A stretch of DNA of 64,000 bases. It comes from Gammaproteobacteria bacterium. GTDB taxonomy: Bacteria; Pseudomonadota; Gammaproteobacteria; Xanthomonadales; SZUA-36. How positions within the stretch are numbered: the first letter of the stretch is position 1; every line of letters begins with the position of its first letter. Below, one piece after another: positions 52,463 to 61,904 of this stretch. The notes under the pieces are model-generated. The model worked only from the letters and a program-made list of their open reading frames with translations. It was not told the DNA's origin and ran no database searches. The position numbers and the translations under genes are program-made. Location of the stretch: the NCBI GenBank assembly GCA_030431095.1, contig JAUIJU010000015.1, positions 1 to 64,000 of the forward strand, in the 5' to 3' direction.

Positions 52463-54139
52463 ATGACTGAAAGTTTTGCAGAGCTCTTTGAAGAGAGCCT
52501 GGCCTCGAAGAGCCTTAAGCCAGGCACCATCGTCACCGGCACCATCGTAGACATCCGCGACGACGTCGTGGTGGTCAACGCCGGCCTCAAGTCCGAAGGC
52601 ATCGTTCCGATCAACCAGTTCAAAACCAGCGATGGTGAACTGGAGGTCGAACTGGGCGACAGCGTCCAGGTGGCCCTCGACGCCGTGGAAGACGGTTTCG
52701 GTGAAACCCGACTGTCCCGCGAAAAGGCCAAGCGTTCACTGGTGTGGGACAAGCTGGAGAAAGCCTTCGAAGACGACGAGATCGTCCAGGGCAAGATCAG
52801 CGGCAAGGTCAAGGGCGGCTTCACGGTCGACATCAGCGACATCCGCGCTTTCCTGCCCGGCTCCCTGGTGGACGTGCGCCCCGTGCGCGACCCGGCCTAC
52901 CTGGAAGGCAAGGACCTGGAATTCAAGATCATCAAGCTCGACCGCAAGCGCAACAACGTGGTGGTTTCACGTCGCGCGGTGGTCGAGTCCGAGTACAGTG
53001 CCGAACGCGAGGCGCTGCTGAAGGAACTGGAAGAAGGCCTGATCGTGAAGGGTGTCGTGAAGAACCTGACCGACTACGGCGCCTTCCTGGACCTGGGCGG
53101 CATCGACGGCCTGCTGCACATCACCGACATGGCCTGGAAGCGGGTGCGTCACCCGTCCGAAGTGGTCAACGTGGGCGATGAGCTGGAAGTGCGCGTGCTG
53201 CGCTTCGACCGTGAGCGCAACCGCGTTTCGCTGGGCCTGAAGCAGCTGGGCGAAGATCCGTGGACCGATCTGGGCCGCCGTTACCCGGTCAGCACCCGCC
53301 TGTTCGGCACCGTGACCAACATCACCGACTACGGCTGCTTCGTGGAAATTGAAGACGGCGTGGAAGGCCTGGTGCACGTGTCCGAAATGGACTGGACCAA
53401 CAAGAACGTCAACCCGGCCAAGGTCGTGCAGACCGGCGACGAAGTCGAAGTCATGGTGCTGGAGATCGACGAAGAACGTCGCCGTATCTCCCTGGGCATG
53501 AAACAGTGCTCCTCCAACCCCTGGGAAGCCTTCGCGGCCACCCACAACAAGGGGGATCGCGTGAGCGGCGCCATCAAGTCCATCACCGACTTCGGTATCT
53601 TCATTGGCCTGGACGGCGGTATCGACGGCCTGGTGCACCTGTCCGACATCTCCTGGCTGACGCCGGGCGAGGACGCCGTGCGCAACTTCACCAAGGGCGA
53701 GGAAATCGAGGCTGTTGTGCTGGCTGTCGACCCAGAACGCGAGCGCATCTCGCTGGGTGTCAAGCAGCTGGACCAGGACCCCTTCGCCACCTTCATGGCC
53801 GAGCATCCGCGCGGCAGCACCGTGAAGGGCACCGTGAAGGAAGTGGACGCCCGTGGCGCCGTCATCGAACTGGACGACGGTGTGGAAGGCTACCTGCGCG
53901 CCTCCGAGCTGAAGAAGGAGCGCGTGGACGACGCCACCAAGGAACTGTCCGTCGGTGATGAAGTCGAGGCCAAGTTCACCAGCCTGGACCGCAAGAACCG
54001 TTCCCTGAGCCTGTCCATCAAGGCGCTGGAAGACGATGAGCTTGCCGAGGCGCTGGAAGAGTACCAGCAGACCAGTGGCGCCAAGGGCACCACGTCGCTC
54101 GGCGAACTGCTGAAGGAACAGCTCGACCAGGGCAACTGA
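52463..54139 (+). CDS. rpsA: 30S ribosomal protein S1
   Basis: This 558-residue protein contains six S1 OB-fold domains that bind mRNA, with repeated marks such as [46 protein letters not shown] and [19 protein letters not shown]. The start [13 protein letters not shown] is the classical S1 N-terminus. As in E. coli, no clear Shine-Dalgarno precedes ATG 52463, consistent with the S1 leader structure and autoregulation known for rpsA. A strong terminator follows, then ihfB. Confidence 0.98.
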   Translation: MTESFAELFEESLASKSLKPGTIVTGTIVDIRDDVVVVNAGLKSEGIVPINQFKTSDGELEVELGDSVQVALDAVEDGFGETRLSREKAKRSLVWDKLEKAFEDDEIVQGKISGKVKGGFTVDISDIRAFLPGSLVDVRPVRDPAYLEGKDLEFKIIKLDRKRNNVVVSRRAVVESEYSAEREALLKELEEGLIVKGVVKNLTDYGAFLDLGGIDGLLHITDMAWKRVRHPSEVVNVGDELEVRVLRFDRERNRVSLGLKQLGEDPWTDLGRRYPVSTRLFGTVTNITDYGCFVEIEDGVEGLVHVSEMDWTNKNVNPAKVVQTGDEVEVMVLEIDEERRRISLGMKQCSSNPWEAFAATHNKGDRVSGAIKSITDFGIFIGLDGGIDGLVHLSDISWLTPGEDAVRNFTKGEEIEAVVLAVDPERERISLGVKQLDQDPFATFMAEHPRGSTVKGTVKEVDARGAVIELDDGVEGYLRASELKKERVDDATKELSVGDEVEAKFTSLDRKNRSLSLSIKALEDDELAEALEEYQQTSGAKGTTSLGELLKEQLDQGN

Positions 54140-54147
54140 CCCGGAAC

Positions 54148-54179
54148 GCGGGCGGCCGGCTGGCCGCCCGCGGTTTTTT
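54148..54179 (+). terminator. Intrinsic terminator after rpsA
   Basis: GCGGGCGGCC, loop GGCT, GGCCGCCCGC forms a perfect 10-bp stem, then GG and six T. It lies 8 nt past the rpsA stop. Confidence 0.93.
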
Positions 54180-54215
54180 CCGGCTTGTCGATGCACCTAA
54201 TGACAGGGAATCCTA

Positions 54216-54497
54216 ATGACAAAATCCGAACTCATCGATCGCCTGGCGGAACAGCAACAGCACCTGGCCCACGTTGACGTGGAACTGGGCGTCAAGGCCA
54301 TTCTCGAGCAGATGAGCGCCTCCCTGGCCGACGGGGATCGTATCGAGATCCGCGGCTTCGGGAGCTTTTCGCTGCATTTCCGCGCCCCGCGCCTGGGACG
54401 CAACCCCAAGACGGGTGACGCCGTGTCCCTGCCGGGTAAATACGTCCCCCATTTCAAGCCGGGCAAGGCCCTGCGCGAACGGGTGAACAACGTCTGA
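54216..54497 (+). CDS. ihfB: Integration host factor subunit beta
   Basis: This 93-residue DNA-bending protein carries the HU/IHF fold: [28 protein letters not shown] and the DNA-intercalating arm [20 protein letters not shown] with the conserved proline. It would pair with IhfA (not in this window). It follows rpsA across a terminator, as in most gammaproteobacteria. Confidence 0.97.
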   Translation: MTKSELIDRLAEQQQHLAHVDVELGVKAILEQMSASLADGDRIEIRGFGSFSLHFRAPRLGRNPKTGDAVSLPGKYVPHFKPGKALRERVNNV

Positions 54498-54549
54498 TCC
54501 CGCTCCGGCAACGGCTCCTGCTTCGGCCGCCACGCCAAACGGAGGCGAC

Positions 54550-54819
54550 ATGTACAAGCTGTTTTTCGTCCTGATCGCGATTCTCGCGGTCGGCGGCGGC
54601 TTGCTGATCGGCACGCTGAACGCGCAGCGAGTCACCCTCGACTTGTTGTGGGTCCAGCTCGACTGGCCGCTGGGCCTGGTGGCCGTGGCCTTCCTGGCGC
54701 TCGGCGTGCTGCTCGGCGTTGCCGCCACCTGGGTGTTGCAGGTCTGGCCCGCTCGGCTGGCCCTGCGTCGCGAACGCAGCGCGCGTGACGCGACATCCCC
54801 GCCTGACGTCGAATCATGA
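54550..54819 (+). CDS. lapA: LapA-domain (DUF1049) inner-membrane protein
   Basis: This 89-residue protein has two membrane helices (about 3-22 and 41-66). The LapA pattern is seen in LNAQRVTLDLLWVQLDWPLG, and a basic cytosolic tail follows. With LapB it regulates lipopolysaccharide synthesis by controlling LpxC degradation through FtsH, as known in E. coli. AACGGAGGCG precedes ATG 54550. lapB overlaps by ATGA. Confidence 0.92.
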   Translation: MYKLFFVLIAILAVGGGLLIGTLNAQRVTLDLLWVQLDWPLGLVAVAFLALGVLLGVAATWVLQVWPARLALRRERSARDATSPPDVES

Positions 54820-55982
54820 TGGAGTGGTTTCTGCTCGCCCTGGTGCCACTGGCGGCACTGGGCGGTTGGTGGCTGGCGCGTAAGCTGTTTCAGCGCAACG
54901 AGACTCGGCGCAACCGCCAGTTCTCCAGTCGCTACTTCCAGGGGCTCAACTACCTGCTCAACGAGCAGCCCGACAAGGCCATCCAGGTTTTCCTGGAAAT
55001 GGCCGAAGTCAACAAGGACACCTTCGAGACCCACCTGGCCCTGGGCGCGTTGTTTCGCCGACGTGGCGAGGTGGACCGTGCCATCCGTATCCACCAGAAC
55101 ATCATCAGCAAGCACAACCTGGACGACGCGCAACGCACCAAGGCGCTGCTGGAATTGGGCGAAGACTACATGCGCGCCGGTCTGTTCGATCGTGCCGAGC
55201 GCCTGTTCAGCGAGTTGACGCAGCGTGGGGCGCACGCGCCGTCGGCACTGCGCCACCTGCTGGACATCTACCAGCAGGAGAAGGACTGGGACAAGGCCCT
55301 GGAAAAGGCCCGGGCACTCGAAGAAGTCAGTGGTGAGCGCATGGGGGTGATCATGGGGCACTTCTGCTGCGAACTGGCGGAGGAAGCCCTGCAGGGTGGC
55401 GAGGCGGAGACTGCACGCAAGATGCTGCGCCAGGCGCGGCGTCACGATCCGCAGAGTATTCGGGAGCGCATCGTGCAGGCCAAGATCGCCCGGCACGCGG
55501 AACAGTTCGTGGAAGCGATGGGCCTGTACGAGGAAATCGCCGGCATGGACGGCGACGTCATTCCGGATATTCTCGAACACTACCTCGAGTGCGCGGAAAC
55601 CAGTGGCCAGCTGGCGCGCGCCGAGGCGACGCTGCGCGAGTGGTGCGCCGCCCACGGCAGCATCAGCGTCATTCTGAAACTGACCGAAATGCTGCAGCAG
55701 CACGAGGGCCTTGGCCCGGCAGCGCGTTTCCTGGCCGGGGAGCTGGGCAAGCACCCCTCGGTACGGGGCCTGGACAAGTTGATCGAGCTCAAGCTGGCCG
55801 GCGGTCCGGACATCGAGTCGGGGGACGAAATTCTCCGGGCGGTGGCACAGCGACTGCTGGCGCGTCAGCCCACGCATCGCTGCAGCCATTGTGGCTACAG
55901 CGGGCATACCAATTACTGGCAATGTCCCAGCTGCCGCCGCTGGGGCACCACGCGCGTCATTCACGGCGTGCTGGGTGACTGA
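54816..55982 (+). CDS. lapB: Lipopolysaccharide assembly protein LapB (YciM)
   Basis: This 388-residue protein is anchored by an N-terminal helix (about 4-22). Several TPR units (about 40-340, e.g. ETHLALGALFRRRGEVDRAI) are followed by a C-terminal rubredoxin-like zinc knuckle with C356/C359 and C370/C373. LapB acts as an adaptor that delivers LpxC to FtsH. Length and motif order match E. coli LapB (389). It is translationally coupled to lapA and precedes the O-antigen-type sugar genes. Confidence 0.96.
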   Translation: MMEWFLLALVPLAALGGWWLARKLFQRNETRRNRQFSSRYFQGLNYLLNEQPDKAIQVFLEMAEVNKDTFETHLALGALFRRRGEVDRAIRIHQNIISKHNLDDAQRTKALLELGEDYMRAGLFDRAERLFSELTQRGAHAPSALRHLLDIYQQEKDWDKALEKARALEEVSGERMGVIMGHFCCELAEEALQGGEAETARKMLRQARRHDPQSIRERIVQAKIARHAEQFVEAMGLYEEIAGMDGDVIPDILEHYLECAETSGQLARAEATLREWCAAHGSISVILKLTEMLQQHEGLGPAARFLAGELGKHPSVRGLDKLIELKLAGGPDIESGDEILRAVAQRLLARQPTHRCSHCGYSGHTNYWQCPSCRRWGTTRVIHGVLGD

Positions 55983-56012
55983 ACCGGGCCGCACCGTGCA
56001 GGGTTGGCACGC

Positions 56013-57020
56013 GTGATCCCGGCCATCCTCCTCAGTTTTTTCCTGTCACTGGCCGGCACGGGCGCCTACGCGTGGGCGGCGCAGCGGGGCGGTCTGCTGG
56101 ATCGCCCGGGTCACCGCGCCAGTCACGATACGCCCACGCCGACCGGCGCCGGTATCGCCCTGGTGGCCTCGCTTCTGATCACGGCCTGGGGGGTCGGGGT
56201 CGACGGCGGTGAGCCACGACTGGGGCTGCTGTCCCTGTCCGCGTCCTGGGCCGTCGTTGCACTACCGCTTGCGCTGGGCCTGTCCCTGGTGGGGCTGGCG
56301 GATGACCGCTTCGATGTCTCCGCCTGGTGGCGACTGCTGGCGCAAGTCCTGGCCTCCGGGGGGCTGCTGGTGGCCGCCGGCGTGCCTGGCGGGCTCGCGC
56401 CCTGGTCCATCCCGTTGCTGGTGCTGGCGCTGGTGTGGACCATGAACGCGGTGAATTTCATGGACGGCAGCAACGGCATGGCCGGCATGCAGGGTCTGTT
56501 CTCCGCAGCCCTGGTCGGCGGGGTGTCTGTCCTGGGTGGCGATTCCGCGCTGGCGATCGCGGCGTTCTGCCTGGCGGCCGCCTGCGCCGGCTTTCTGCCC
56601 TGGAACGCGCCGCGCGCGCGGGTGTTCATGGGTGACGCGGGCAGCGTGCCGCTGGGATTTCTCCTGGGTGGCCTGTGTATCGCCGGCGCGCTGCGCAGTG
56701 TGCTGCCCTGGCCGGCCGCCATCGCGGTGCTGGCCGTATTTCACGTGGACGCCGGCCTGACCCTGTTGATGCGAATGCGACAGGGCGAGCGGTGGTATAC
56801 TCCGCACCGAAGGCACGTGTACCAACGGCTGCTTGCCCAGGGATGGTCTCACGGTCAGGTACTGCTGCTTTATTCGGCGCTCAATGTCGGTATCGTGGCG
56901 CCGGGCGTGATGCTGGGAACCATCCATGCGCAGTGGGCCTGGGAAATCGCCGCTGGGGTGTTTGTACTGCTGGCGGCAAGCTGGTACGCAGTGTCTCTCA
57001 AGCTGGGGGAAGAAACTTGA
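56013..57020 (+). CDS. WecA/WbpL-type undecaprenyl-phosphate sugar-phosphate transferase
   Basis: This 335-residue protein has about ten membrane helices. The family motifs are present: LADDRFDVS (metal-binding DD), NFMDGSNGMAG and FMGDAGSVPLG, and the cytosolic HRRHVYQRLLAQGWSH loop near the C-terminus. It would link a GlcNAc- or FucNAc-type phosphate sugar to undecaprenyl phosphate to begin O-antigen or another glycan. GTG 56013 with AGGG upstream is preferred; TTG 56004 is possible. The following epimerase gene overlaps by TTGA. The position next to ihfB-lapAB recalls the Pseudomonas O-antigen locus. Confidence 0.9.
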   Translation: MIPAILLSFFLSLAGTGAYAWAAQRGGLLDRPGHRASHDTPTPTGAGIALVASLLITAWGVGVDGGEPRLGLLSLSASWAVVALPLALGLSLVGLADDRFDVSAWWRLLAQVLASGGLLVAAGVPGGLAPWSIPLLVLALVWTMNAVNFMDGSNGMAGMQGLFSAALVGGVSVLGGDSALAIAAFCLAAACAGFLPWNAPRARVFMGDAGSVPLGFLLGGLCIAGALRSVLPWPAAIAVLAVFHVDAGLTLLMRMRQGERWYTPHRRHVYQRLLAQGWSHGQVLLLYSALNVGIVAPGVMLGTIHAQWAWEIAAGVFVLLAASWYAVSLKLGEET

Positions 57021-58927
57021 GCGACAACGAAACTGACAACTGGCAGGGGCTGTTCCGGCACCCGAGAGCAGCCGTCGTGCTGCATGACCTGGGCATGGTC
57101 TTCCTGTCCTGGTTCGCCGCACGTTTCATGGCCGAGCGCCTGTTCGACATTCCCATTCTCGACACCTGGTCACTGACCTCCGAATGGCCGCTGGTCATGG
57201 CCCTGCAGGGCCTGGTGCTGTGGGCCACGGGCCTGTACAAGGGCCTTTGGCGCTTCGCCAGCTTCAACGACATGTGGAACATCGTACGCGCGGCCGTATT
57301 CGGTGGCGTGCTGATTTTCCTGGGCCTGTCGCTGCTGCGCGGCGGGCAGTTCGGCAGCTGGCTGCCGGAAGTACTGGTTTATCCCGGCCTGCTGTTCGTC
57401 GCGCTGGCTTTCCCGCGCATGTTCTACCGATTCTGGAAGGATTCCCGCTTACCGCACCAGGCGGCGGACGAAGGCCTGGAGCGCGTGATCGTGCTCGGCG
57501 CCGGACGGTCCGGAGCCATGCTGGAACGTGAACTCAAGCACCGTGGCGGTTATCTGCTGGTGGGCTTCCTGGACGACGATCCACGCCTCCGGGGCGGCGA
57601 GGTGCATGGCGTGCCCGTGCTGGGTGTGATCGACGACCTGCCGGCCCTGGCCCAGCAACTGAAGGTCGACCTGGTCATCATCGCCATGCCCTCGGCCACC
57701 AACCAGCAGATGCAGCGCATCGTGCGGGTGTGTGAGCACAGCGACGTGGAATTCCGTACCCTGCCCACGCTGCAGGATCTGGGTAACAAGGCCACCCGCA
57801 TCAACGTGTTGAAGAAGGTTGCCATCGACGACCTCCTGGGCCGCGAACCGGTGTCGCTGGACTGGGACGCCCTGCGCGACGGCCTGGTCGGCAAACGGGT
57901 CATGGTGACTGGCGGCGGCGGCAGCATCGGTTCGGAGCTGTGCCGACAGATCGCCCGCCTGAACCCGGTGGAGCTGGTCGTCATGGACAACAGTGAGTAC
58001 GCCCTGTACCGGATCGACCTGGAACTGCGCGGCGAGTTCGAGGACCTGGTGTTCTCATCCATCCTGGGCGACATCTGCGATCCGGCGACGGTGGAAACCA
58101 TGATCGCGCGTTACAAGCCGGAAGTGATTTTCCACGCAGCCGCCTACAAGCACCTGCCCATCCTGCAGACGCAGATTCGCGAAGCGGTGCGCAACAACGT
58201 GATCGGCACGCGGAGACTCGCCGAGGCGGCGGACCGTCACGGCGTGGGGACCTTCGTGCTGATTTCCACCGACAAGGCCGTCAATCCGGCCAACATCATG
58301 GGCGCGACCAAGCGCGTGGCCGAGATGTTCTGCCAGAACATGAACTCGCACTCCGACACCCGTTTCGTGACCGTGCGTTTTGGCAACGTGCTCAACTCCA
58401 ACGGCAGCGTGGTGCCCCTGTTCAAGGAGCAGATCGAACGGGGTGGTCCGGTGACCGTGACGCATCCCGAGATCACGCGCTATTTCATGACCATCGCCGA
58501 GGCCAGCCAATTGATCATGCAGGCGGCGTTGCAGGGTCAGGGCGGTGAAATCTACGTTCTGGACATGGGTGAGCCGGTACGCATCACCTTCCTGGCCGAA
58601 CAACTGATTCGCCTTGCAGGCAAGGAGCCGGGGCGCGATATCCAGATCGTCTACACTGGCCTGCGCGCCGGCGAGAAGTTGTTCGAGGAACTGTTCCACG
58701 AACTCGAACCCAACGAAAAAACCGCCCACCAGAAAATCTACCTGGCGCACCCGCGGCAGGCCGATTGGGCGGAGTTGCAACGCGAACTCCAGCGAATGGA
58801 GGCGGCAATGCAGCGCTACGACGTCAACGCCCTGCAGGACAGCCTGAACCGACTCGTGCCGGAACTGAGCCAGTCCGTGCAGCGCTCCTCGAGAGAGCGG
58901 GTCGTCCCCATTCATCGCAGCAACTGA
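57017..58927 (+). CDS. WbpM/CapD-type nucleoside-diphosphate sugar 4,6-dehydratase
   Basis: This 636-residue protein has four N-terminal membrane helices (about 15-130), then a first Rossmann unit (VIVLGAGRSGAMLEREL). The catalytic extended SDR domain has VTGGGGSIGSEL and the active-site stretch STDKAVNPANIMGATKR, where Met replaces the usual Tyr (S-M-K type). It would convert UDP-GlcNAc to its 4-keto-6-deoxy form for QuiNAc or FucNAc. TTG 57017 overlaps the preceding stop and has GGGGGA upstream. The pair equals wbpL-wbpM of Pseudomonas. Confidence 0.92.
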   Translation: MSDNETDNWQGLFRHPRAAVVLHDLGMVFLSWFAARFMAERLFDIPILDTWSLTSEWPLVMALQGLVLWATGLYKGLWRFASFNDMWNIVRAAVFGGVLIFLGLSLLRGGQFGSWLPEVLVYPGLLFVALAFPRMFYRFWKDSRLPHQAADEGLERVIVLGAGRSGAMLERELKHRGGYLLVGFLDDDPRLRGGEVHGVPVLGVIDDLPALAQQLKVDLVIIAMPSATNQQMQRIVRVCEHSDVEFRTLPTLQDLGNKATRINVLKKVAIDDLLGREPVSLDWDALRDGLVGKRVMVTGGGGSIGSELCRQIARLNPVELVVMDNSEYALYRIDLELRGEFEDLVFSSILGDICDPATVETMIARYKPEVIFHAAAYKHLPILQTQIREAVRNNVIGTRRLAEAADRHGVGTFVLISTDKAVNPANIMGATKRVAEMFCQNMNSHSDTRFVTVRFGNVLNSNGSVVPLFKEQIERGGPVTVTHPEITRYFMTIAEASQLIMQAALQGQGGEIYVLDMGEPVRITFLAEQLIRLAGKEPGRDIQIVYTGLRAGEKLFEELFHELEPNEKTAHQKIYLAHPRQADWAELQRELQRMEAAMQRYDVNALQDSLNRLVPELSQSVQRSSRERVVPIHRSN

Positions 58928-58951
58928 TCGTTTCGATCCCGGATTTTTCAC

Positions 58952-59839
58952 GTGTCATCGCCAGTCAGGAAAGCCGTGTTTCCCGTGGCGGGTCTCGGTA
59001 CCCGCTTTCTTCCCGCCACCAAGGCCGTTCCCAAGGAGTTGTTGCCGGTGGTGGATCGCCCGCTGATCCAGTATGCCGTGCAGGAGGCCGTCGAGGCCGG
59101 GGTGGACACCCTGGTGTTCGTGATCGGCCCGGAGAAGCGCGCGATCCTGAAACACTTCGAACGCGACCCCGGCCTCGAGGAACTGTTGGCGAGCGCCGGC
59201 AAGGACGAACTGCTGGCCCGCGTCAGGGACATTCTTCCCGACGGCGTTTCCGCGCACGCCACTGTTCAGGAGCAGGCGCTGGGCCTGGGTCACGCGGTGT
59301 TGTGCGCGCGCGAGTTCGTGCCCGCGGATGAACATTTTGCGGTGCTGTTGCCCGATGACATGGTGCTGAATCATGGCCCCGGCGCGCTGGCGCAGCTGGT
59401 GGCGGTGCACGAGGCCACCGGGGGCGGCGTGATCGGCATGGAACGCATCGACCCGTCACTGACCGGTAGTTACGGCATCGCCGAAGTGGCGGAAGACGAC
59501 AGCGGTTATTCGCGCATCGCTTCGCTGGTGGAGAAGCCGCCGCCTGAAGAGGCGCCTTCCAACCTGGGGGTGGTTGGCCGCTACGTCCTTGACGGCCGCC
59601 TGTTCGATACGCTCGAGACCATCGGTAAAGGCGCCGGGGGTGAGATCCAGCTGACCGACGGTATTGCGCAGTTCATGGGTGAGCACCCGGTTTACGCCCA
59701 GGCTCTGGAGGGCAAACGGTACGATTGCGGATCCCGCATGGGCATGCTGCAGGCCAACATCGACTACGCCCTGGAAGTGGACGATCTGCGCGATCGCTTG
59801 CTGGCGCACCTTAACAGCGCGTTGGCGCGCCAACGCTGA
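58952..59839 (+). CDS. galU: UTP-glucose-1-phosphate uridylyltransferase
   Basis: This 295-residue enzyme makes UDP-glucose for envelope glycans. The nucleotide-binding signature AGLGTRFLPATKAVPKELLP is near residues 12-31. VDRPLIQYAVQEAVEAG, LPDDMVL and EKPP are conserved. It begins at GTG 58952, 24 nt after the WbpM-like gene, so it is probably in the same transcript. The downstream esterase gene starts 1 nt after its stop. Confidence 0.96.
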   Translation: MSSPVRKAVFPVAGLGTRFLPATKAVPKELLPVVDRPLIQYAVQEAVEAGVDTLVFVIGPEKRAILKHFERDPGLEELLASAGKDELLARVRDILPDGVSAHATVQEQALGLGHAVLCAREFVPADEHFAVLLPDDMVLNHGPGALAQLVAVHEATGGGVIGMERIDPSLTGSYGIAEVAEDDSGYSRIASLVEKPPPEEAPSNLGVVGRYVLDGRLFDTLETIGKGAGGEIQLTDGIAQFMGEHPVYAQALEGKRYDCGSRMGMLQANIDYALEVDDLRDRLLAHLNSALARQR

Positions 59840-59840
59840 G

Positions 59841-60914
59841 ATGCCCCGCGTCCGGGATTTTGCCGATTGGCCGTCGGGCCGTATCTTGCGCCTGCCCCAT
59901 CGATCCCGTGTGCTGGCGGGGAATCCCTGGGACGACCCCCTCGATCGCGACCTGAATGTCTATCTTCCGCCGGGCTACGACGATGCCGGCGATCCGCTGG
60001 TGTCCCTGTGGGATTTCGCGGCCTTTACCAACGCCGGCCCGGGGCACCTGAACTGGCGCAACCAGGGTGAGAACCTGGTGCAACGCCTGGACCGCCTGAT
60101 CCACCAGGGCCTGTTGCCACCGGTGGTCGTTCCCATGCCTGACTGCTACACCTCGCTGGGTGGCAATCAGTACATCAATTCACCCGCGGTGGGCGCTTAC
60201 GCCGACTACGTGGTCGAGGAACTGGTGCCGCTGCTCTCCAGCGCGGTCAACGTGGCCGATACGGCTGCCGGTCGTGGCGTGTTCGGCAAATCCAGCGGCG
60301 GCTACGGCGGACTGCGCCTCGCCATGGCTCGCCCGGATGTCTGGGGCGGGGTTGCGATGCATGCCGCGGACTGCGGCTTCGACTGGGTCTATCGCCCGGA
60401 ATTGCCCACGACCTGCCAGGTGCTGGCCGATCACGGTGGCGACCCGCAGCGATTTCTCGAGGTCTTCTGGCGCAACCGAAAGCTGGGCGGAAGGGACTTT
60501 TCCGTGCTGATGACGCTGGCCATGGCCGCGACCTACGATCCGGACCCCGAAGAGCCGGGACGTATCCGTCTGCCCATGGACCTGGAAACCTGCACCCTGG
60601 ACGAAGTTCGCTGGTCGGCCTGGCTGGCGCATGACCCGCTGAACCTGGTGGCGGACCATGTGGAGGCCTTGTCCGGGCTGCACTGCCTGTACATCGACGT
60701 GGGCCGGCGTGACCAGTACAACATCCAGTTCGGGACCCGTGCGCTGGTCCAGCGGCTGGAAAACCTGGGTATCCGCCACCATTTTGAAGAGTTCGAGGGC
60801 ACCCATTCACAGATGGATTGGCGCCTGGACACTTCGCTGCCCCTGCTGGCCCGGGCCTTGTACAAAGCCTCCGGACTGGCCACCGGGCAGGATGACGAGG
60901 ACCGCGAACCGTGA
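59841..60914 (+). CDS. Alpha/beta-hydrolase, esterase D/enterochelin-esterase-like
   Basis: This 357-residue protein has an alpha/beta-hydrolase fold: RDLNVYLPPGYDDAG, the nucleophile elbow GKSSGGYGG (GxSxG), MHAADCGFDWVY and a C-terminal FEEFEGTHSQMDW with the probable catalytic histidine. The pattern fits the putative esterase family that includes Fes and esterase D. There is no signal peptide, so it is cytosolic. It is coupled to galU (1 nt) and nfuA (GTGA overlap), genes of unrelated function. The substrate is unknown. Confidence 0.85.
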   Translation: MPRVRDFADWPSGRILRLPHRSRVLAGNPWDDPLDRDLNVYLPPGYDDAGDPLVSLWDFAAFTNAGPGHLNWRNQGENLVQRLDRLIHQGLLPPVVVPMPDCYTSLGGNQYINSPAVGAYADYVVEELVPLLSSAVNVADTAAGRGVFGKSSGGYGGLRLAMARPDVWGGVAMHAADCGFDWVYRPELPTTCQVLADHGGDPQRFLEVFWRNRKLGGRDFSVLMTLAMAATYDPDPEEPGRIRLPMDLETCTLDEVRWSAWLAHDPLNLVADHVEALSGLHCLYIDVGRRDQYNIQFGTRALVQRLENLGIRHHFEEFEGTHSQMDWRLDTSLPLLARALYKASGLATGQDDEDREP

Positions 60915-61489
60915 TCGAAATCACTCCCGCCGCGCAGGAATACTTCGGCAAGCTGCTGGCGCAGCAGGATGCCGAAGACCTGGCGTTGCGCATCCAGGTA
61001 CAGCACCCGGGCACCCCGAAGGCCGCCTGTGACCTCCAGTTCTGTCCCGACGGCCATCAGGCCCGCGATGACCGGAGCGAGTCCTTCGAGCATTTCACCC
61101 TCTACGTGGCGGCGGACAGCGTGACGTGGCTGGAGGATGCCCTGATCGATTTCGAGGCCGAGGATACCGGCGGCCAATTGACCATCAAGGCGCCGAACAT
61201 CAAGGGTGATGTACCGGCGGATAATGCGCCGCTGGCCGATCGCGTGCGCTGGGTAATCGATTCGGAGATCAATCCGCAGCTGGCTTCCCACGGCGGGATG
61301 GTGTCGCTGGAGGGCATCACGGACGACATGCAGGTGGTGTTGCGTTTCGGCGGCGGCTGCCACGGTTGCGGCATGGCTGACGTGACGCTCAAGGAGGGGA
61401 TCGAAAAAACCCTCAAGGGGCAGTTTCCGGAGATTGCCGGATTGCTCGACGCGACCGATCACGCCACCGGCGAGAATCCTTACTACTGA
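60911..61489 (+). CDS. nfuA: Fe-S cluster carrier protein NfuA
   Basis: This 192-residue protein has an N-terminal degenerate A-type domain (about 1-95, lacking the usual cysteine triad) and a C-terminal Nfu domain. The cluster-binding CxxC is C150/C153 in GGGCHGCGMADVTLKEG. It carries 4Fe-4S clusters to target proteins and aids stress survival. The start at GTG 60911 overlaps the esterase stop. A perfect 7-bp hairpin (61508-61524, GGTCGCC/GGCGACC) lies 18 nt past the stop without a T tract. Confidence 0.95.
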   Translation: MIEITPAAQEYFGKLLAQQDAEDLALRIQVQHPGTPKAACDLQFCPDGHQARDDRSESFEHFTLYVAADSVTWLEDALIDFEAEDTGGQLTIKAPNIKGDVPADNAPLADRVRWVIDSEINPQLASHGGMVSLEGITDDMQVVLRFGGGCHGCGMADVTLKEGIEKTLKGQFPEIAGLLDATDHATGENPYY

Positions 61490-61568
61490 TCGCGTGCCGG
61501 CCTTACGGGTCGCCGCTGGCGACCAGTAATGCGCAAAACTCGTGATGGCAGGTTCCCGGACGGGAACG

Positions 61569-61904
61569 TCACTCTTCTTCGAGGGTCTCCACGCCACTGG
61601 GCAGGGATGCGTAAAACGCGGCCAGGTCCTCGATGTCCTCGTCGCTCAGGGTGGTGACCAGCCCGGCCATGATGGCGTTTTTGCGTTCGCCGTCACGGTA
61701 GGCCCGCAGGGCATGGGCCAGGTAGTCTTCGTACTGCCCGGCCAGGATGGGATACATCGGGTCGATGCCCATGCCGTCGGCGCCGTGGCAGGCCTGGCAG
61801 GTGGTGGATTTTTCCTTGCCGGCATCGGCATCGCCCGCCCATGCCTGAGGGGCGCCGGCCAGTAGCACGGCGGTGGCCAGCCCGCCCAGCAGTTGGCGCA
61901 TCAT
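61569..61904 (-). CDS. Class I cytochrome c (c553/c5-type), 111 aa
   Basis: This small periplasmic monohaem cytochrome has a signal peptide (about 1-23, AWA|GDA) and the haem-binding CxxCH in TTCQACHGADG. A likely Met ligand lies in the NAIMAGLV or GIDPMYPIL segment, and the family C-terminal helix is DEDIEDLAAFYASL. It would carry electrons between respiratory complexes. ATG 61904 overlaps the stop of the upstream cytochrome gene, so the two are translationally coupled. Confidence 0.92.
   Translation of the reverse strand: MMRQLLGGLATAVLLAGAPQAWAGDADAGKEKSTTCQACHGADGMGIDPMYPILAGQYEDYLAHALRAYRDGERKNAIMAGLVTTLSDEDIEDLAAFYASLPSGVETLEEE

Noticed and set aside
61508-61524. Hairpin GGTCGCC-GCT-GGCGACC between nfuA and the cytochromes as a terminator
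   Set aside because: No T tract follows on either strand, so I do not call it a terminator.
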